A stretch of 64,000 nucleotides of DNA from Acidiferrum sp963771295 (lineage in GTDB: Bacteria; Acidobacteriota; Terriglobia; Acidiferrales; UBA7541): positions 558,001 through 622,000 of the forward strand of contig CAVYTB010000005.1 in NCBI GenBank assembly GCA_963771295.1, read 5' to 3'. Positions 1-8,659 of this stretch are shown in pieces (within the stretch, counting starts at the first letter, position 1; each line of letters starts with the position of its first letter). The notes beneath the pieces are model-generated. The model saw only the letters and a list, made by a program, of their open reading frames with translations, was not told where the DNA came from and made no database searches. A program made the position numbers and the translations under genes.

Positions 1-363
1 GGTCGCCTGCCCATCCGTGTAGAGCTGCAGTCGTTGAAGGAAGAAGACTTTGTGCGTATTCTGACGGAGCCGAAGAACGCGCTGATCAAGCAGTACGTGG
101 CGCTGATGGAAACGGAAGGTTTAAAACTGCAGATTACCGAGGATGCGGTCCAGACCATCGCCAAATTTGCCACCACCGTCAACGAGCAGACTGAAAACAT
201 CGGCGCGCGCCGCCTCCATACCATTCTGGAAAAGGTGCTGGACGAAATTTCCTTTGAAGCACCCGACCTGAAGAAGAAAACGGTTAAGGTAGACGCGGCG
301 TATGTGAACAAGCAACTGGCGGACATCGTGAAGAACCAGGATCTGAGCCGGTATATTCTGTAA
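1..363 (+). CDS. hslU: ATP-dependent protease ATPase subunit HslU, C-terminal part
   Basis: The frame is open from base 1, so this is the 3' end of a gene that begins outside the window; about 120 residues remain. HslU is the AAA+ unfoldase that feeds substrates to the HslV peptidase in the cytoplasm. The visible part opens with GRLPIRVEL, followed by EEDFVRILTEPKNALI, the conserved region after the ATPase core, and GARRLHTILEKVLDEISFEA, the sensor-2 arginine helix of the C-terminal domain. It ends in SRYIL, like other HslU proteins whose C-terminal tail docks into HslV. Identification is by family knowledge of these motifs; hslV is expected upstream, outside the window. Confidence 0.95.
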   Translation, partial: GRLPIRVELQSLKEEDFVRILTEPKNALIKQYVALMETEGLKLQITEDAVQTIAKFATTVNEQTENIGARRLHTILEKVLDEISFEAPDLKKKTVKVDAAYVNKQLADIVKNQDLSRYIL

Positions 364-373
364 GCGCCGACGA

Positions 374-1546
374 TTGAAAATGAAAACTGGAAAAGGGGCG
401 AGACCCGACACGCCGCGTTGGTCGCTCTCTTCCCTCATCATTTCCGCACTGCTTTTTTCCTGCATTCTTTTTGCCGACGCTTGCGGAGCGCCCGGTGAAC
501 CCGTGCCTCCCGTGCCTCCCACTCCCGTCGCCATTACGGACTTGACCGCTCGCCAGGCCGGCGATGCGGTGCAGCTCAGTTTCACTATGCCCAGCAAGAG
601 CACACTGGGCGAGAAGCTGAAGGAAGCGCCGGCGTTCGAGGTCCTGCGCGGATCGTTTAAACCCGATGGCACCGTGGACGAAAAGTCTTTTCGCGTCGTC
701 GATACCGTGCCCGGTTCGCTGGTAAACGAGTACATACAGAAAGGCAAAGTCGAGTTTCCCGACGCCATCTCGCCCCAGGAGCTAAAGGCCCATGCCGGTG
801 AACTTGTGCTCTATCGTGTCCGGACCTACGTTTCTCCCAAAAAGATTTCGCCAAGTTCCCCAAGCGCTTCGTTGAAGCTTTATCCCGTACCGGCACCGAT
901 CCCATCGCTGCAAGTGGAACTGACGGAAAATGCCATCGATCTGAAGTGGCAGACGCCAACCAGTACCACTGCTGGCGAGCCGCTCGGTACCATCCCGGAA
1001 TATCACGTTTACCGAGGCGAACTCGATCCCCAGACGGCGGATGTGGCCAAGCTCGACCCACGGAAGGGCACCTGGAAAGCCCCGCTGTTGCAAATCGCCG
1101 TCACCACTATCCCGGAGTATCACGATGTAGGATTCGACTACGGCAAGACTTACGCCTACACGGTGCGCAGCACCATTCAGGTTCAAGGCATGACGCTGGA
1201 ATCCAGCGATTCTCCTTTGGTGGTACTAACCCCTCGGGACAACTTCCCGCCGGCAGCGCCGCAAAGTCTCGTCGCGGCCGTGCTGCCGGGCGCGGCGGGC
1301 GAGGCCAAGGTGGTCGACCTGTCGTGGTCCATCAATCTGGAAACCGACTTGGCCGGCTATCGCGTTTATCGTAGTGAGCAGGAAGGCACACCAGGTGAAC
1401 TGCTCACCAAGGAATTGTTGCCCACACCTGCCTACCGTGATACCTCTGTCCGCAACGGACAAAAATATTGGTATCGCGTCACCGCCGTGGATAAGGCCGA
1501 CAACGAAAGCGTTTCCAGCCAGCCCATCGCGGTGGAAGTGGAGTAA
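374..1546 (+). CDS. Fibronectin type III domain protein, exported, possible lipoprotein
   Basis: A 390-residue protein with a basic N-terminus, a hydrophobic stretch at about residues 18-35 and a cysteine in FADACGAPGEP. This resembles a lipobox but has Asp at -2, so lipidation is possible rather than certain. A proline-rich linker (PVPPVPPTP) follows, then about three fibronectin-type-III-like beta-sandwich repeats, recognisable by YHVYRGE, YAYTVRS, YRVYRSEQEG and YWYRVTAVD. It starts 10 bases after the hslU stop and is probably cotranscribed with it. The start is TTG at 374 or ATG at 380; neither has a clear ribosome binding site. Likely a cell-envelope protein of unknown role. Confidence 0.8.
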   Translation: MKMKTGKGARPDTPRWSLSSLIISALLFSCILFADACGAPGEPVPPVPPTPVAITDLTARQAGDAVQLSFTMPSKSTLGEKLKEAPAFEVLRGSFKPDGTVDEKSFRVVDTVPGSLVNEYIQKGKVEFPDAISPQELKAHAGELVLYRVRTYVSPKKISPSSPSASLKLYPVPAPIPSLQVELTENAIDLKWQTPTSTTAGEPLGTIPEYHVYRGELDPQTADVAKLDPRKGTWKAPLLQIAVTTIPEYHDVGFDYGKTYAYTVRSTIQVQGMTLESSDSPLVVLTPRDNFPPAAPQSLVAAVLPGAAGEAKVVDLSWSINLETDLAGYRVYRSEQEGTPGELLTKELLPTPAYRDTSVRNGQKYWYRVTAVDKADNESVSSQPIAVEVE

Positions 1547-1592
1547 CCTCCGTCGTAGTTCCGGGTTCCCATTAGTAGAAACGCTTGCTAGG

Positions 1593-2054
1593 ATGCCCAG
1601 GTCCATGCCAGAAACCATGAAGTTGCCGGGCTACCACTGGTTCCAATTCCTGCGAAACCCCTCTATCCGCATGGGTATTTACACCGGTGCCGGATTGTCG
1701 ACTGTCTTTTGCGCTTGGGTGATCGTTGCGAACCGCATACCCGTGCTCGAGCCGTTCGCGCTTCCCCGTAACATCGCGGCAATTGCTGCGCTCTGCTTCT
1801 TCGCCAGCCTTCCCACCTTGCGCTTCTTTCGCAGCCCGGGAGAGATGCTGGTGTCCGGCTTGCTCGGATGGACCATGCTGTCCGTCACCTATCGAGTTCT
1901 GAGCGCGGTATTCGTGTTGCTCCCGGATCGCTATAGCGCGTTTCATGTCTTCGTACTCGGAGCTGTGACATATCTGATCTGCGCGACGGTATCGTGGATT
2001 GGCACGATCATCTGGCGGGCGCGCATGGCCGACGGCACGCATACCCACCACTAA
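1593..2054 (+). CDS. Small polytopic membrane protein of unknown function
   Basis: About 153 residues with a short polar N-terminus and roughly four hydrophobic segments (for example YTGAGLSTVFCAWVIVA, NIAAIAALCFFASL, MLVSGLLGWTMLSVTY and FHVFVLGAVTYLICATVSW). The C-terminus is histidine-rich (DGTHTHH). I do not recognise a family. ATG codons occur at 1593, 1605 and 1617 and none has a strong ribosome binding site, so the start is uncertain. The frame is open further upstream, but that part overlaps the end of the fibronectin gene and does not look coding. It lies between the fibronectin gene and the FAH-family gene on the same strand. Confidence 0.6.
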   Translation: MPRSMPETMKLPGYHWFQFLRNPSIRMGIYTGAGLSTVFCAWVIVANRIPVLEPFALPRNIAAIAALCFFASLPTLRFFRSPGEMLVSGLLGWTMLSVTYRVLSAVFVLLPDRYSAFHVFVLGAVTYLICATVSWIGTIIWRARMADGTHTHH

Positions 2055-2069
2055 GGAAAACTTCCGCGA

Positions 2070-2858
2070 ATGAAATTTTGCCGATTCTCACCGCTGTCTT
2101 CCCGACAAAAATCCAGTGCCAGCGTCAAATTCGGGTTGATTGAAGGCGACTCGATCCGGGAAATCTCCGCGGCCCCTTGGAAGGATTGGAAAAAAGGGAT
2201 GCGGTCGTTTCAGTTGAAGGATTGCCGGTTAGCCGTTCCAGTCTTACCCAGCAAGATTGTGTGCGTGGGGCGCAACTATGCGGCGCATGCGGCGGAGTTT
2301 GGCCACGAGATGCCAAAAGAACCGATGATCTTTTTGAAGCCGCCCTCCTCGGTGATTGGACCGGGCGAATCGATCGTGCTGCCAAAATATTCGCAGAGAG
2401 TGGAGCACGAAGCCGAACTCGGCGTGGTAATCAGCAAAACCTGCGCGCACCTGAAGGACGACGAAGATCCGCTCTCCTATCTGTTGGGCTACACCTGCGT
2501 GAACGACGTAACGGCGCGCGACCTTCAAAAAAGCGACGTGCAGTTTACGCGCGCCAAGGGCTTCGACACTTTCTGCCCTGTCGGCCCACACCTCGAGACC
2601 GAACTCGATCCCCACAATGTGCTCGTGGAAGCGCACGTTAACGGCACGCAGAAGCAATCCGGCAACACATCCCTGATGGCTTTCCCGGTGGCATTTCTGG
2701 TGCGTTGGATCTCGCGCATGATGACCCTCGTTCCAGGGGACCTGATCGCCACGGGCACGCCCGCAGGTGTTGGCCCGCTGGTGCCTGGCGATACCGTGGA
2801 GGTTTCCATAGCGGGCATTGGCATGTTGCGCAATCCGGTGCATTCTTCTGAGGCATGA
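2070..2858 (+). CDS. Fumarylacetoacetate hydrolase family protein
   Basis: A 262-residue member of the FAH superfamily, cytoplasmic enzymes that hydrolyse, hydrate or decarboxylate 2-oxo acids in aromatic and sugar-acid breakdown. The N-terminal third is the small lead domain. The catalytic domain begins at KIVCVGRNYAAHAAEFG and carries the metal-binding acidic residues in RVEHEAELGVVI, then GYTCVNDVTARDLQ, KGFDTFCPVGP and LIATGTPAGVGPL. The length fits the family. The exact substrate cannot be read from the sequence, and no aromatic-degradation genes flank it. It starts 15 bases after the preceding membrane-protein gene. Confidence 0.88.
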   Translation: MKFCRFSPLSSRQKSSASVKFGLIEGDSIREISAAPWKDWKKGMRSFQLKDCRLAVPVLPSKIVCVGRNYAAHAAEFGHEMPKEPMIFLKPPSSVIGPGESIVLPKYSQRVEHEAELGVVISKTCAHLKDDEDPLSYLLGYTCVNDVTARDLQKSDVQFTRAKGFDTFCPVGPHLETELDPHNVLVEAHVNGTQKQSGNTSLMAFPVAFLVRWISRMMTLVPGDLIATGTPAGVGPLVPGDTVEVSIAGIGMLRNPVHSSEA

Positions 2859-2993
2859 CTTCGCAGAGCTCGCTGCCATTCGGTAGAATAGACATAGATG
2901 GGGAACGAGAGCTTCCTGTAAGAGAAAGTCGCGCCGCGCCGGAAGATTCCTTGCTGGCCCCGAATCCAGATTCATACCGTGTGAGGTAGAGCG

Positions 2994-3449
2994 TTGAAAG
3001 AGTTGCTCGCCGATTGGAAGATGCTGCTGGCGATAGGCGGAGGAAGTCTGGCCGCGCTGGCGATGATTGCTTATGCGTTTGTGCGCCCTGCCGTCAATCC
3101 CGAAGAAGAAGAACGAAAGCGCAGGCTGCACTTGAATTTGATTGGCCGGATCGCGGAGGGCCAGGTCGTCGAATTGTTGCCAGAGCAGGAAGCGCCGCCG
3201 GTGGAAGAGCCTCGCAAGCTATTTGGCTCGCGCCCGCGTCCCCTGGTTGATAACCGGCCGCGGCAACTGGTTTCCTATAGCTACGCCATATCCGGAGTAA
3301 CGTATCAAACCGCGCAGGACATCACTGGGTTGGAAAGCCAGGTGCGCGTCGAGCGTCTGGTGGCCGGCCATCCTGCCAGCGTCAAATACGATCCTTCGAA
3401 TCCCAGCGATTCCATCCTTGTAGCCGACGACTGGTCCGGAATAAGGTAG
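2994..3449 (+). CDS. Membrane-anchored DUF3592-like protein
   Basis: 151 residues, starting at TTG 2994 with GAGGT just upstream. One N-terminal membrane segment (about residues 10-30, LLAIGGGSLAALAMIAYAF) is followed by a charged linker and a beta-rich domain. The C-terminal pattern (YSYAISGVTYQTAQDI, then VRVERLVAGHPASVKYDPSNPSDSIL) resembles DUF3592, where the YDPxNP motif is typical. Function of that family is not known. Likely membrane-bound with a soluble domain. The neighbours give no clear clue to its role. Confidence 0.65.
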   Translation: MKELLADWKMLLAIGGGSLAALAMIAYAFVRPAVNPEEEERKRRLHLNLIGRIAEGQVVELLPEQEAPPVEEPRKLFGSRPRPLVDNRPRQLVSYSYAISGVTYQTAQDITGLESQVRVERLVAGHPASVKYDPSNPSDSILVADDWSGIR

Positions 3450-3549
3450 CCCCTTCCAACAGGAACGCCTTCCATCTCGTGCCGGTACTCGATTTCTGCC
3501 AATTGAGCTATCCTTTCTCTGCCAACCTGAAGCGATTTGGCCGCCTGCG

Positions 3550-3804
3550 ATGAAACACGTTATCGCCTCATTCTTCATGGTGCTGCTGATCGTGGCGATG
3601 ACTCTGAGCGCCATGGCCATTCTGGTGCGCGCCACGGAGTATGTCACTTCCATTGAGCACCCGCTGGTGCGCGCCGGCGCCATTGCGGCTGAACTGTTGC
3701 TGGGCGTCATACTGCTTCTGGGAACGGTGTGGCTGGCAACTCACCTTGCGGTGCTGATTTTTGCTCCCAAACAAGAATCCAAGGAGGGTGGGCCCGTTGG
3801 CTGA
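3550..3804 (+). CDS. Small two-helix membrane protein
   Basis: 84 residues with two predicted membrane segments (about residues 5-27 and 42-70) and a short charged C-terminus. No family was recognised. Its 3' end overlaps the likely start of the acyl-CoA carboxyltransferase gene by 8 bases, and the ribosome binding site of that gene (AAGGAGGG at 3781-3788) lies inside it. This suggests translational coupling of the two genes. Confidence 0.6.
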   Translation: MKHVIASFFMVLLIVAMTLSAMAILVRATEYVTSIEHPLVRAGAIAAELLLGVILLLGTVWLATHLAVLIFAPKQESKEGGPVG

Positions 3805-5386
3805 CAAAAACCGCGTCACCTGGGAATCCTCGGAAAATCTGAAGCGGCTCGAACAGCTTCGCGGCATCTCGCAAGAAGCGGAAGCGGGCGGCGGACCGGA
3901 ACGCCGCGAGCGCGAACACAAGGCGGGCAAACTTTCCGCGCGCGAACGCATTCACCTGCTGCTGGATGAAGGAACATTCGAAGAGCTGGATAAATTTGTG
4001 CGCCACCGCTGCGTTGATTTCGGCATGGAAGAATCCCGGCCGGCAGGCGACGGCTTCGTTACCGGCTTCGGGCGCATTGATGGCCGCCTGGTGTATGTGT
4101 TCGCCCAGGATTTCACCGTCTTCGGCGGCTCCCTTTCAGAAACCAATGCGCAGAAAATCTGCAAGATCATGGATCTGGCCATGCGCAACGGTGCCCCCGT
4201 GATTGGCTTGAACGATTCGGGCGGCGCGCGCATCCAGGAAGGTGTGGCATCGCTGGCAGGCTATGCGGATATTTTTCTGCGAAACACGTTGGCCAGCGGC
4301 GTGATTCCGCAGCTCAGCGCCATCATGGGGCCGTGCGCCGGCGGCGCAGTCTATTCTCCCGCGATTACCGATTTTATTTTCATGACGCGCGACACATCCT
4401 ACATGTTCGTGACCGGGCCGGATGTGATCAAAACCGTTACGCACGAAGAGGTGACCAAGCAAGAACTCGGCGGCGCCATGACTCACAACGCCACCAGCGG
4501 TGTGGCCCACTTCATTTCGCGCGACGACGCGGATTGCTGTGCCATGCTTCGCGAATTGTTCAGCTTTCTGCCCTCCAACAATATGGAGGACCCGCCGCGG
4601 CGCGCTACAGACGATCCGGTTGACCGCCGGGAAGAGTCGCTGAATTCTCTTGTGCCCGAAGATCCGCAAAAGCCTTACGACATTAAAGATGTGCTCCACG
4701 CGCTGGTCGACGATGGCTACTTCTTTGAAGTGCACGAGCACTACGCCAGAAACCTGGTTGTGGGCTTTGCCCGCTTTGATGGCCGCCCCGTTGGTATCGT
4801 CGCAAATCAGCCAGCGTTCCTGGCAGGCACGCTGGATATCAACGCATCGGTGAAAGGCGCGCGGTTCGTGCGTTTCTGCGACGCCTTTAATATTCCGCTG
4901 GTCACCTTTGAAGACGTGCCGGGATTTCTGCCCGGAACGCAGCAGGAATTCGGCGGCATTATCAAGCACGGTGCGAAGCTGTTATTCGCATTCGCCGAAG
5001 CCACGGTGCCAAAGATCACTATCATCACGCGAAAGGCCTACGGAGGCGCGTATTGCGTGATGGCGTCGAAGCACATCCGCACGGACGCGAATTTTGCGTG
5101 GCCGACCGCGGAAATTGCAGTGATGGGGCCGGAGGGCGCCGTCGATATCGTTTACAAACGCGAGTTGAATAGCGCGCCGCCGCAGGATCGCGAAAGGCTC
5201 AGAACGGAAAAAATTGCCGAATTCCGTCAACGCCTGGCCAACCCGTTTGTCGCCGCGGAGCGCGGCTATCTCGATGCGGTAATCGAACCGGCGGATACGC
5301 GGGAGCGGATTATTACCTCGTTGCGAGCCCTGGAAAACAAGCGGGACACGAATCCCAAGAAGAAGCACGGAAATATTCCGCTCTGA
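3797..5386 (+). CDS. Acyl-CoA carboxylase carboxyltransferase (beta) subunit, PccB-like
   Basis: A carboxyltransferase of the propionyl-/methylcrotonyl-CoA carboxylase type, about 529 residues. It transfers CO2 from carboxybiotin to an acyl-CoA. Both crotonase-like halves are present: FAQDFTVFGGSLSE, GLNDSGGARIQEGV and GPCAGGAVYSPAITDF in the N-half, and FEDVPGFLPGTQQEFGGII, KAYGGAYCVMASKHI and MGPEGAVDIVYKREL in the C-half. I place the start at TTG 3797, nine bases after a strong AAGGAGGG site; an ATG at 3761 would add 12 untypical residues. The biotin carboxylase (8660) and biotin carrier (10174) nearby are its likely partners, giving a propionyl-CoA-type carboxylase. Substrate assignment is inference. 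Confidence 0.9.
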   Translation: MADKNRVTWESSENLKRLEQLRGISQEAEAGGGPERREREHKAGKLSARERIHLLLDEGTFEELDKFVRHRCVDFGMEESRPAGDGFVTGFGRIDGRLVYVFAQDFTVFGGSLSETNAQKICKIMDLAMRNGAPVIGLNDSGGARIQEGVASLAGYADIFLRNTLASGVIPQLSAIMGPCAGGAVYSPAITDFIFMTRDTSYMFVTGPDVIKTVTHEEVTKQELGGAMTHNATSGVAHFISRDDADCCAMLRELFSFLPSNNMEDPPRRATDDPVDRREESLNSLVPEDPQKPYDIKDVLHALVDDGYFFEVHEHYARNLVVGFARFDGRPVGIVANQPAFLAGTLDINASVKGARFVRFCDAFNIPLVTFEDVPGFLPGTQQEFGGIIKHGAKLLFAFAEATVPKITIITRKAYGGAYCVMASKHIRTDANFAWPTAEIAVMGPEGAVDIVYKRELNSAPPQDRERLRTEKIAEFRQRLANPFVAAERGYLDAVIEPADTRERIITSLRALENKRDTNPKKKHGNIPL

Positions 5387-5440
5387 GCTCGCTTCCCGGA
5401 ATTCACGCCTGCAAAGGCCACGGCGAGTAACTCGTTCTAC

Positions 5441-6439
5441 CTACATGTTGGGTTTTGGATGCGCCGCCAGCGCTTCCTTGAAAGCCGCCAGATTATTCTT
5501 GTCGATCACAGCCGTGCCGGTGTCCACCCAGACCGGAAGCGGCGCGCTCGGCGCGGTGCGCCAGTCTTTGTATTCATGAACCACGTTGTGGTGCAGGTCG
5601 TCGGCAAAACGCACGCCGTAAAAACCCATGATGTAGGGCTTTTGAACGACAGTAGCCGTAATCGCGCCGCGACTGATCCAGTCTAGCGTCTCAGGATCCT
5701 TGTCAAACGCCACGATTTTCACTTTCCCCGCCATGTCGAAGCGGTTCAGAACTTCCGCCGCGCCCTCGCCGCCCGAGGCCTCTAGGCCGATAACCCCGTC
5801 GATCTTTTCCTTTTTTTGGATCAGCGCAGCGATGGCGTCATTCGCGTTGCGCGCGTCACCCTTGTCGTCGATGGTCTGCAGCACCTTGATGCCGGGATAC
5901 TTCTTCAAGGCATCATTCGCCCCCCGGACGCGATCTTCCACGTTGAGTTGCCCCGTCAGCCCGACAATCACCACGTTGCCCTGACCGCCAAGCAGTCCTG
6001 CCATGCGCTTGGCGCTCTCTTCGCCGGCGCGAACATTATCAGTGCCGACGAACAGCACACGCTTAGAGTCAGGCGCGTCGGCGTCAATGCAGATGACCGG
6101 AATGCCCTGCAGCACCGCGTCGTCAATCGGCTCCTTGAAAAGCTGCGGATTGCTGACGGAAACAAGTATGCCGGAGGGACGTGACGCGACGGCGTCCTTG
6201 AATGCGGTCAGTTCCTCATTCGGAGAGAGACTGGCGGGCCCCGTCATCTCAACCTTCACGTTCATCAACTTCCCCACGTCTCGCAAGCCAGCTTCCGCTT
6301 CCTGCCAGTACGGCAAATTCACGTTCGTCGCCACCAGAATGTAGTGTTCCTCGGGCTGGTGATACGGTGTCCCGCAGGAGCCCAGAGACATGGCCCCCGT
6401 TGCCAAGCTCAGAATAGAAATCGATTTTCTGAATTTCAT
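5441..6439 (-). CDS. Sugar ABC transporter substrate-binding lipoprotein, orphan
   Basis: 332 residues. The signal sequence ends in a clear lipobox (SLGSC, Cys about residue 22). The mature part is a periplasmic binding protein of the ribose/xylose type (Peripla_BP_4): YILVATNVNLPYWQEAEAGL at the start, SGILVSVSNPQ, PVICIDADAPDSKR, VGTDNVRAGEESAKRMAGLL and GVIGLEASGGEGAAEVL. AAGGAG lies 9 bases upstream of the ATG. No permease or ATPase gene is adjacent, so it is either served by components encoded elsewhere or acts as a sensor. The gene converges on the carboxyltransferase gene. Confidence 0.88.
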   Translation of the reverse strand: MKFRKSISILSLATGAMSLGSCGTPYHQPEEHYILVATNVNLPYWQEAEAGLRDVGKLMNVKVEMTGPASLSPNEELTAFKDAVASRPSGILVSVSNPQLFKEPIDDAVLQGIPVICIDADAPDSKRVLFVGTDNVRAGEESAKRMAGLLGGQGNVVIVGLTGQLNVEDRVRGANDALKKYPGIKVLQTIDDKGDARNANDAIAALIQKKEKIDGVIGLEASGGEGAAEVLNRFDMAGKVKIVAFDKDPETLDWISRGAITATVVQKPYIMGFYGVRFADDLHHNVVHEYKDWRTAPSAPLPVWVDTGTAVIDKNNLAAFKEALAAHPKPNM

Positions 6440-6595
6440 GAACGGTCTCCTTTGCAGGTGTTCCCCTGGATGCTGTTGGACTCGGGGAAGAGACCAGACG
6501 GTGTTCGGGAAAAGCCTAACACAAAACGCGACACGCGGTGTTATCTCGCGTCACGTTACCTTGTGATGAGCGCGGCGAACGAGCTCGCAGCCTCG

Positions 6596-8536
6596 CTATT
6601 TCAGCAAGAATTCCTGCAGAAATTCCACCGTAGCGTAAAACTCATAATCGCCGTTCGCTTTCTTCTGGAAACCGTGCCCTTCATCTTTGGCCATGATGTA
6701 CCACACCGGCGTTCCCTGCTTCTTCAGCGCAGCAACAATCTGATCGCTTTCGCTCACCGGGACGCGCGGGTCGTTCTTTCCGGCGACCACCATCATCGGT
6801 TTCCTGATCTTGTCGATGTTGTTCATGGGCGCAATGCGTTCCAGGAATTCGCGCATCTTGGGGTCGCGCTCGTCGCCATATTCCACGCGCCGTAAATCGC
6901 GCCGGTAGCCTTCGGTGTGTTCTAGAAAAGTGACGAGATTGGACATGCCGACGATGTCGACAGAGCAGCGAATGCGATCGCTGTAAAAAGTGGAGATCGC
7001 CAGCGTCATGTGCCCGCCGTAGCTGCCTCCTGTAACGGCAATGCGGGAAGCATCGAGGTCCGGACGCGTGGCGATCCAGTCGAAGAGCGAGTTGATGTCT
7101 TTGTAAGAGTCCTCGCGCAAGAATCCATTGTCGAGCTTCATAAACGTCTTGCCGTAGCCTGTCGATCCGCGCACATTCGGCACCACCAGCGCAATGCCCA
7201 GAACGTTCAGGTAGTAGTTGTCGCGCCCAAGAAACTCCGGCCGCGACTGCCCTTCCGGACCGCCGTGAATTTCAATCAGCACCGGGCGCTTGCCGGTGAA
7301 TTTTGCCGGCGGCGCGTAAAGAAAGCCCGAGATCATTTTTCCGTCGAAGCTCTTCCAGCGGATCAGCTCAGGTTCTCGAAACGCGTCTGTTCTCACGGCG
7401 CTCTCGCTCATCGTCCAACGGTCGAGTTTGCCGGAATCGATATCCAGTGAAAAGCAATCTCCCGGAAGACTGGCCGAAACGATGCTGAAGGCCAGGTCAT
7501 GATTGTTGTGGTGCCAGATCAAACCTCCGACCAGGCCTATCGGAAGCTTCGGCACAGGCAATTCCTTGGTCGTTGCAGTATCAAGTAGGTGCAGCACGCT
7601 CAGCCCATCCTCGTTGGTTAGGAACGCGAGTCGCTCGCCGTCCCAGGACAACGCGAAACCGTCGACGTCCCACGACAATCCCGCGGTAAGCACCTTCGAT
7701 TGCTTGGTGGCCAAATCCAGATACATCAGCCACTGGAACTCCGAACCCGCGTCCGCGGTGTAGTAGATCCCTTTGCCGTCTTTGCTGAAGCGCGGATTGG
7801 AATATGCAATTTTTTCACCAGCTTTGCGCGGTGTCAGCTCCGTCTTCTTCCCAGAAGCGGCGTCAATCAGCCAAAGATATGTTTCGTTTACCGAGACGCC
7901 TTCGAGCACCAGAACTTTTGAATCATCAGGCGACCAGTCTTGCGGCTCCCAACCGCCGCCCTTGAGTTGTGCGACCAGCCGATCGGACTTCAAATCCTTT
8001 GGATTGATAACCCACAAATCCGTGTCCTGGCCGGTGCGGCGCGTGGAGATGTAGGCCATCCGATCGCCCTTCGTCGACCATGGCCCGGCTATGTTTCGCG
8101 ACTTTCCATCGGTCAGCAGCGTGATGTCGCCTGAAGCCAGATCGTAGCGGTACAGTTGATACCATTCCCCGCCACCAATGTCCCTCTGAAACACCATATA
8201 CTCGCCGGTTGTCGGCTGAAACGTTCCGCCATAAACAGGATCCGAAGAAAACGTGAGTTGTTGCCGCGCCCCGCCTGGCATTTTCACCAGGTGCGCTTGA
8301 TAGGTGTTGCCGAATCGCGTGCCAATCAACAACTCGCGACGCTGAGGATGCCAATCGGTGGGAAACGCGGAACGCGTCTCGCTGTAGCGCCCCGCGGCCT
8401 CGGCAAGCGTCGCCGGAATCGGCGGAACCCCCTCCGCCACAATGGGTTCAGGAGGCGCCACCGTTCTCGTGTCCTGCGCGGAAACAAAACTCGCAAACCC
8501 AAGAATTAGCAAAAGGCCGGCGAAGTGCTTTCTCAT
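6596..8536 (-). CDS. S9 family (prolyl oligopeptidase-like) serine peptidase, exported
   Basis: 646 residues with an N-terminal signal peptide (LLLILGFASFVSAQ). Residues about 50-380 form a WD40-like beta-propeller (repeats such as RFSKDGKGIYYTADAG and WSPDDSKVLVLEG). The C-terminal alpha/beta hydrolase has the nucleophile serine in GGSYGGHM, the acid in AGKNDPRVPVSE and the histidine in DEGHGF, so the triad is complete. Family members cleave short peptides from their N-terminal or prolyl sites; this one is probably periplasmic. GGAGGGAAGAG precedes the ATG. It is divergent from accC and probably supports peptide scavenging, like the other peptidases in the window. Confidence 0.92.
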   Translation of the reverse strand: MRKHFAGLLLILGFASFVSAQDTRTVAPPEPIVAEGVPPIPATLAEAAGRYSETRSAFPTDWHPQRRELLIGTRFGNTYQAHLVKMPGGARQQLTFSSDPVYGGTFQPTTGEYMVFQRDIGGGEWYQLYRYDLASGDITLLTDGKSRNIAGPWSTKGDRMAYISTRRTGQDTDLWVINPKDLKSDRLVAQLKGGGWEPQDWSPDDSKVLVLEGVSVNETYLWLIDAASGKKTELTPRKAGEKIAYSNPRFSKDGKGIYYTADAGSEFQWLMYLDLATKQSKVLTAGLSWDVDGFALSWDGERLAFLTNEDGLSVLHLLDTATTKELPVPKLPIGLVGGLIWHHNNHDLAFSIVSASLPGDCFSLDIDSGKLDRWTMSESAVRTDAFREPELIRWKSFDGKMISGFLYAPPAKFTGKRPVLIEIHGGPEGQSRPEFLGRDNYYLNVLGIALVVPNVRGSTGYGKTFMKLDNGFLREDSYKDINSLFDWIATRPDLDASRIAVTGGSYGGHMTLAISTFYSDRIRCSVDIVGMSNLVTFLEHTEGYRRDLRRVEYGDERDPKMREFLERIAPMNNIDKIRKPMMVVAGKNDPRVPVSESDQIVAALKKQGTPVWYIMAKDEGHGFQKKANGDYEFYATVEFLQEFLLK

Positions 8537-8659
8537 CTCTTCCCTCCTCGAAAACTGGCCTCTTTCTTACACCGCGTAGCATTAGACACGCAAGCGCCGA
8601 GTAAACCGCAGCGGGCGCTGGGCGCGTGATAAGATTCGGCAAGTTGCACAAATTCTTCT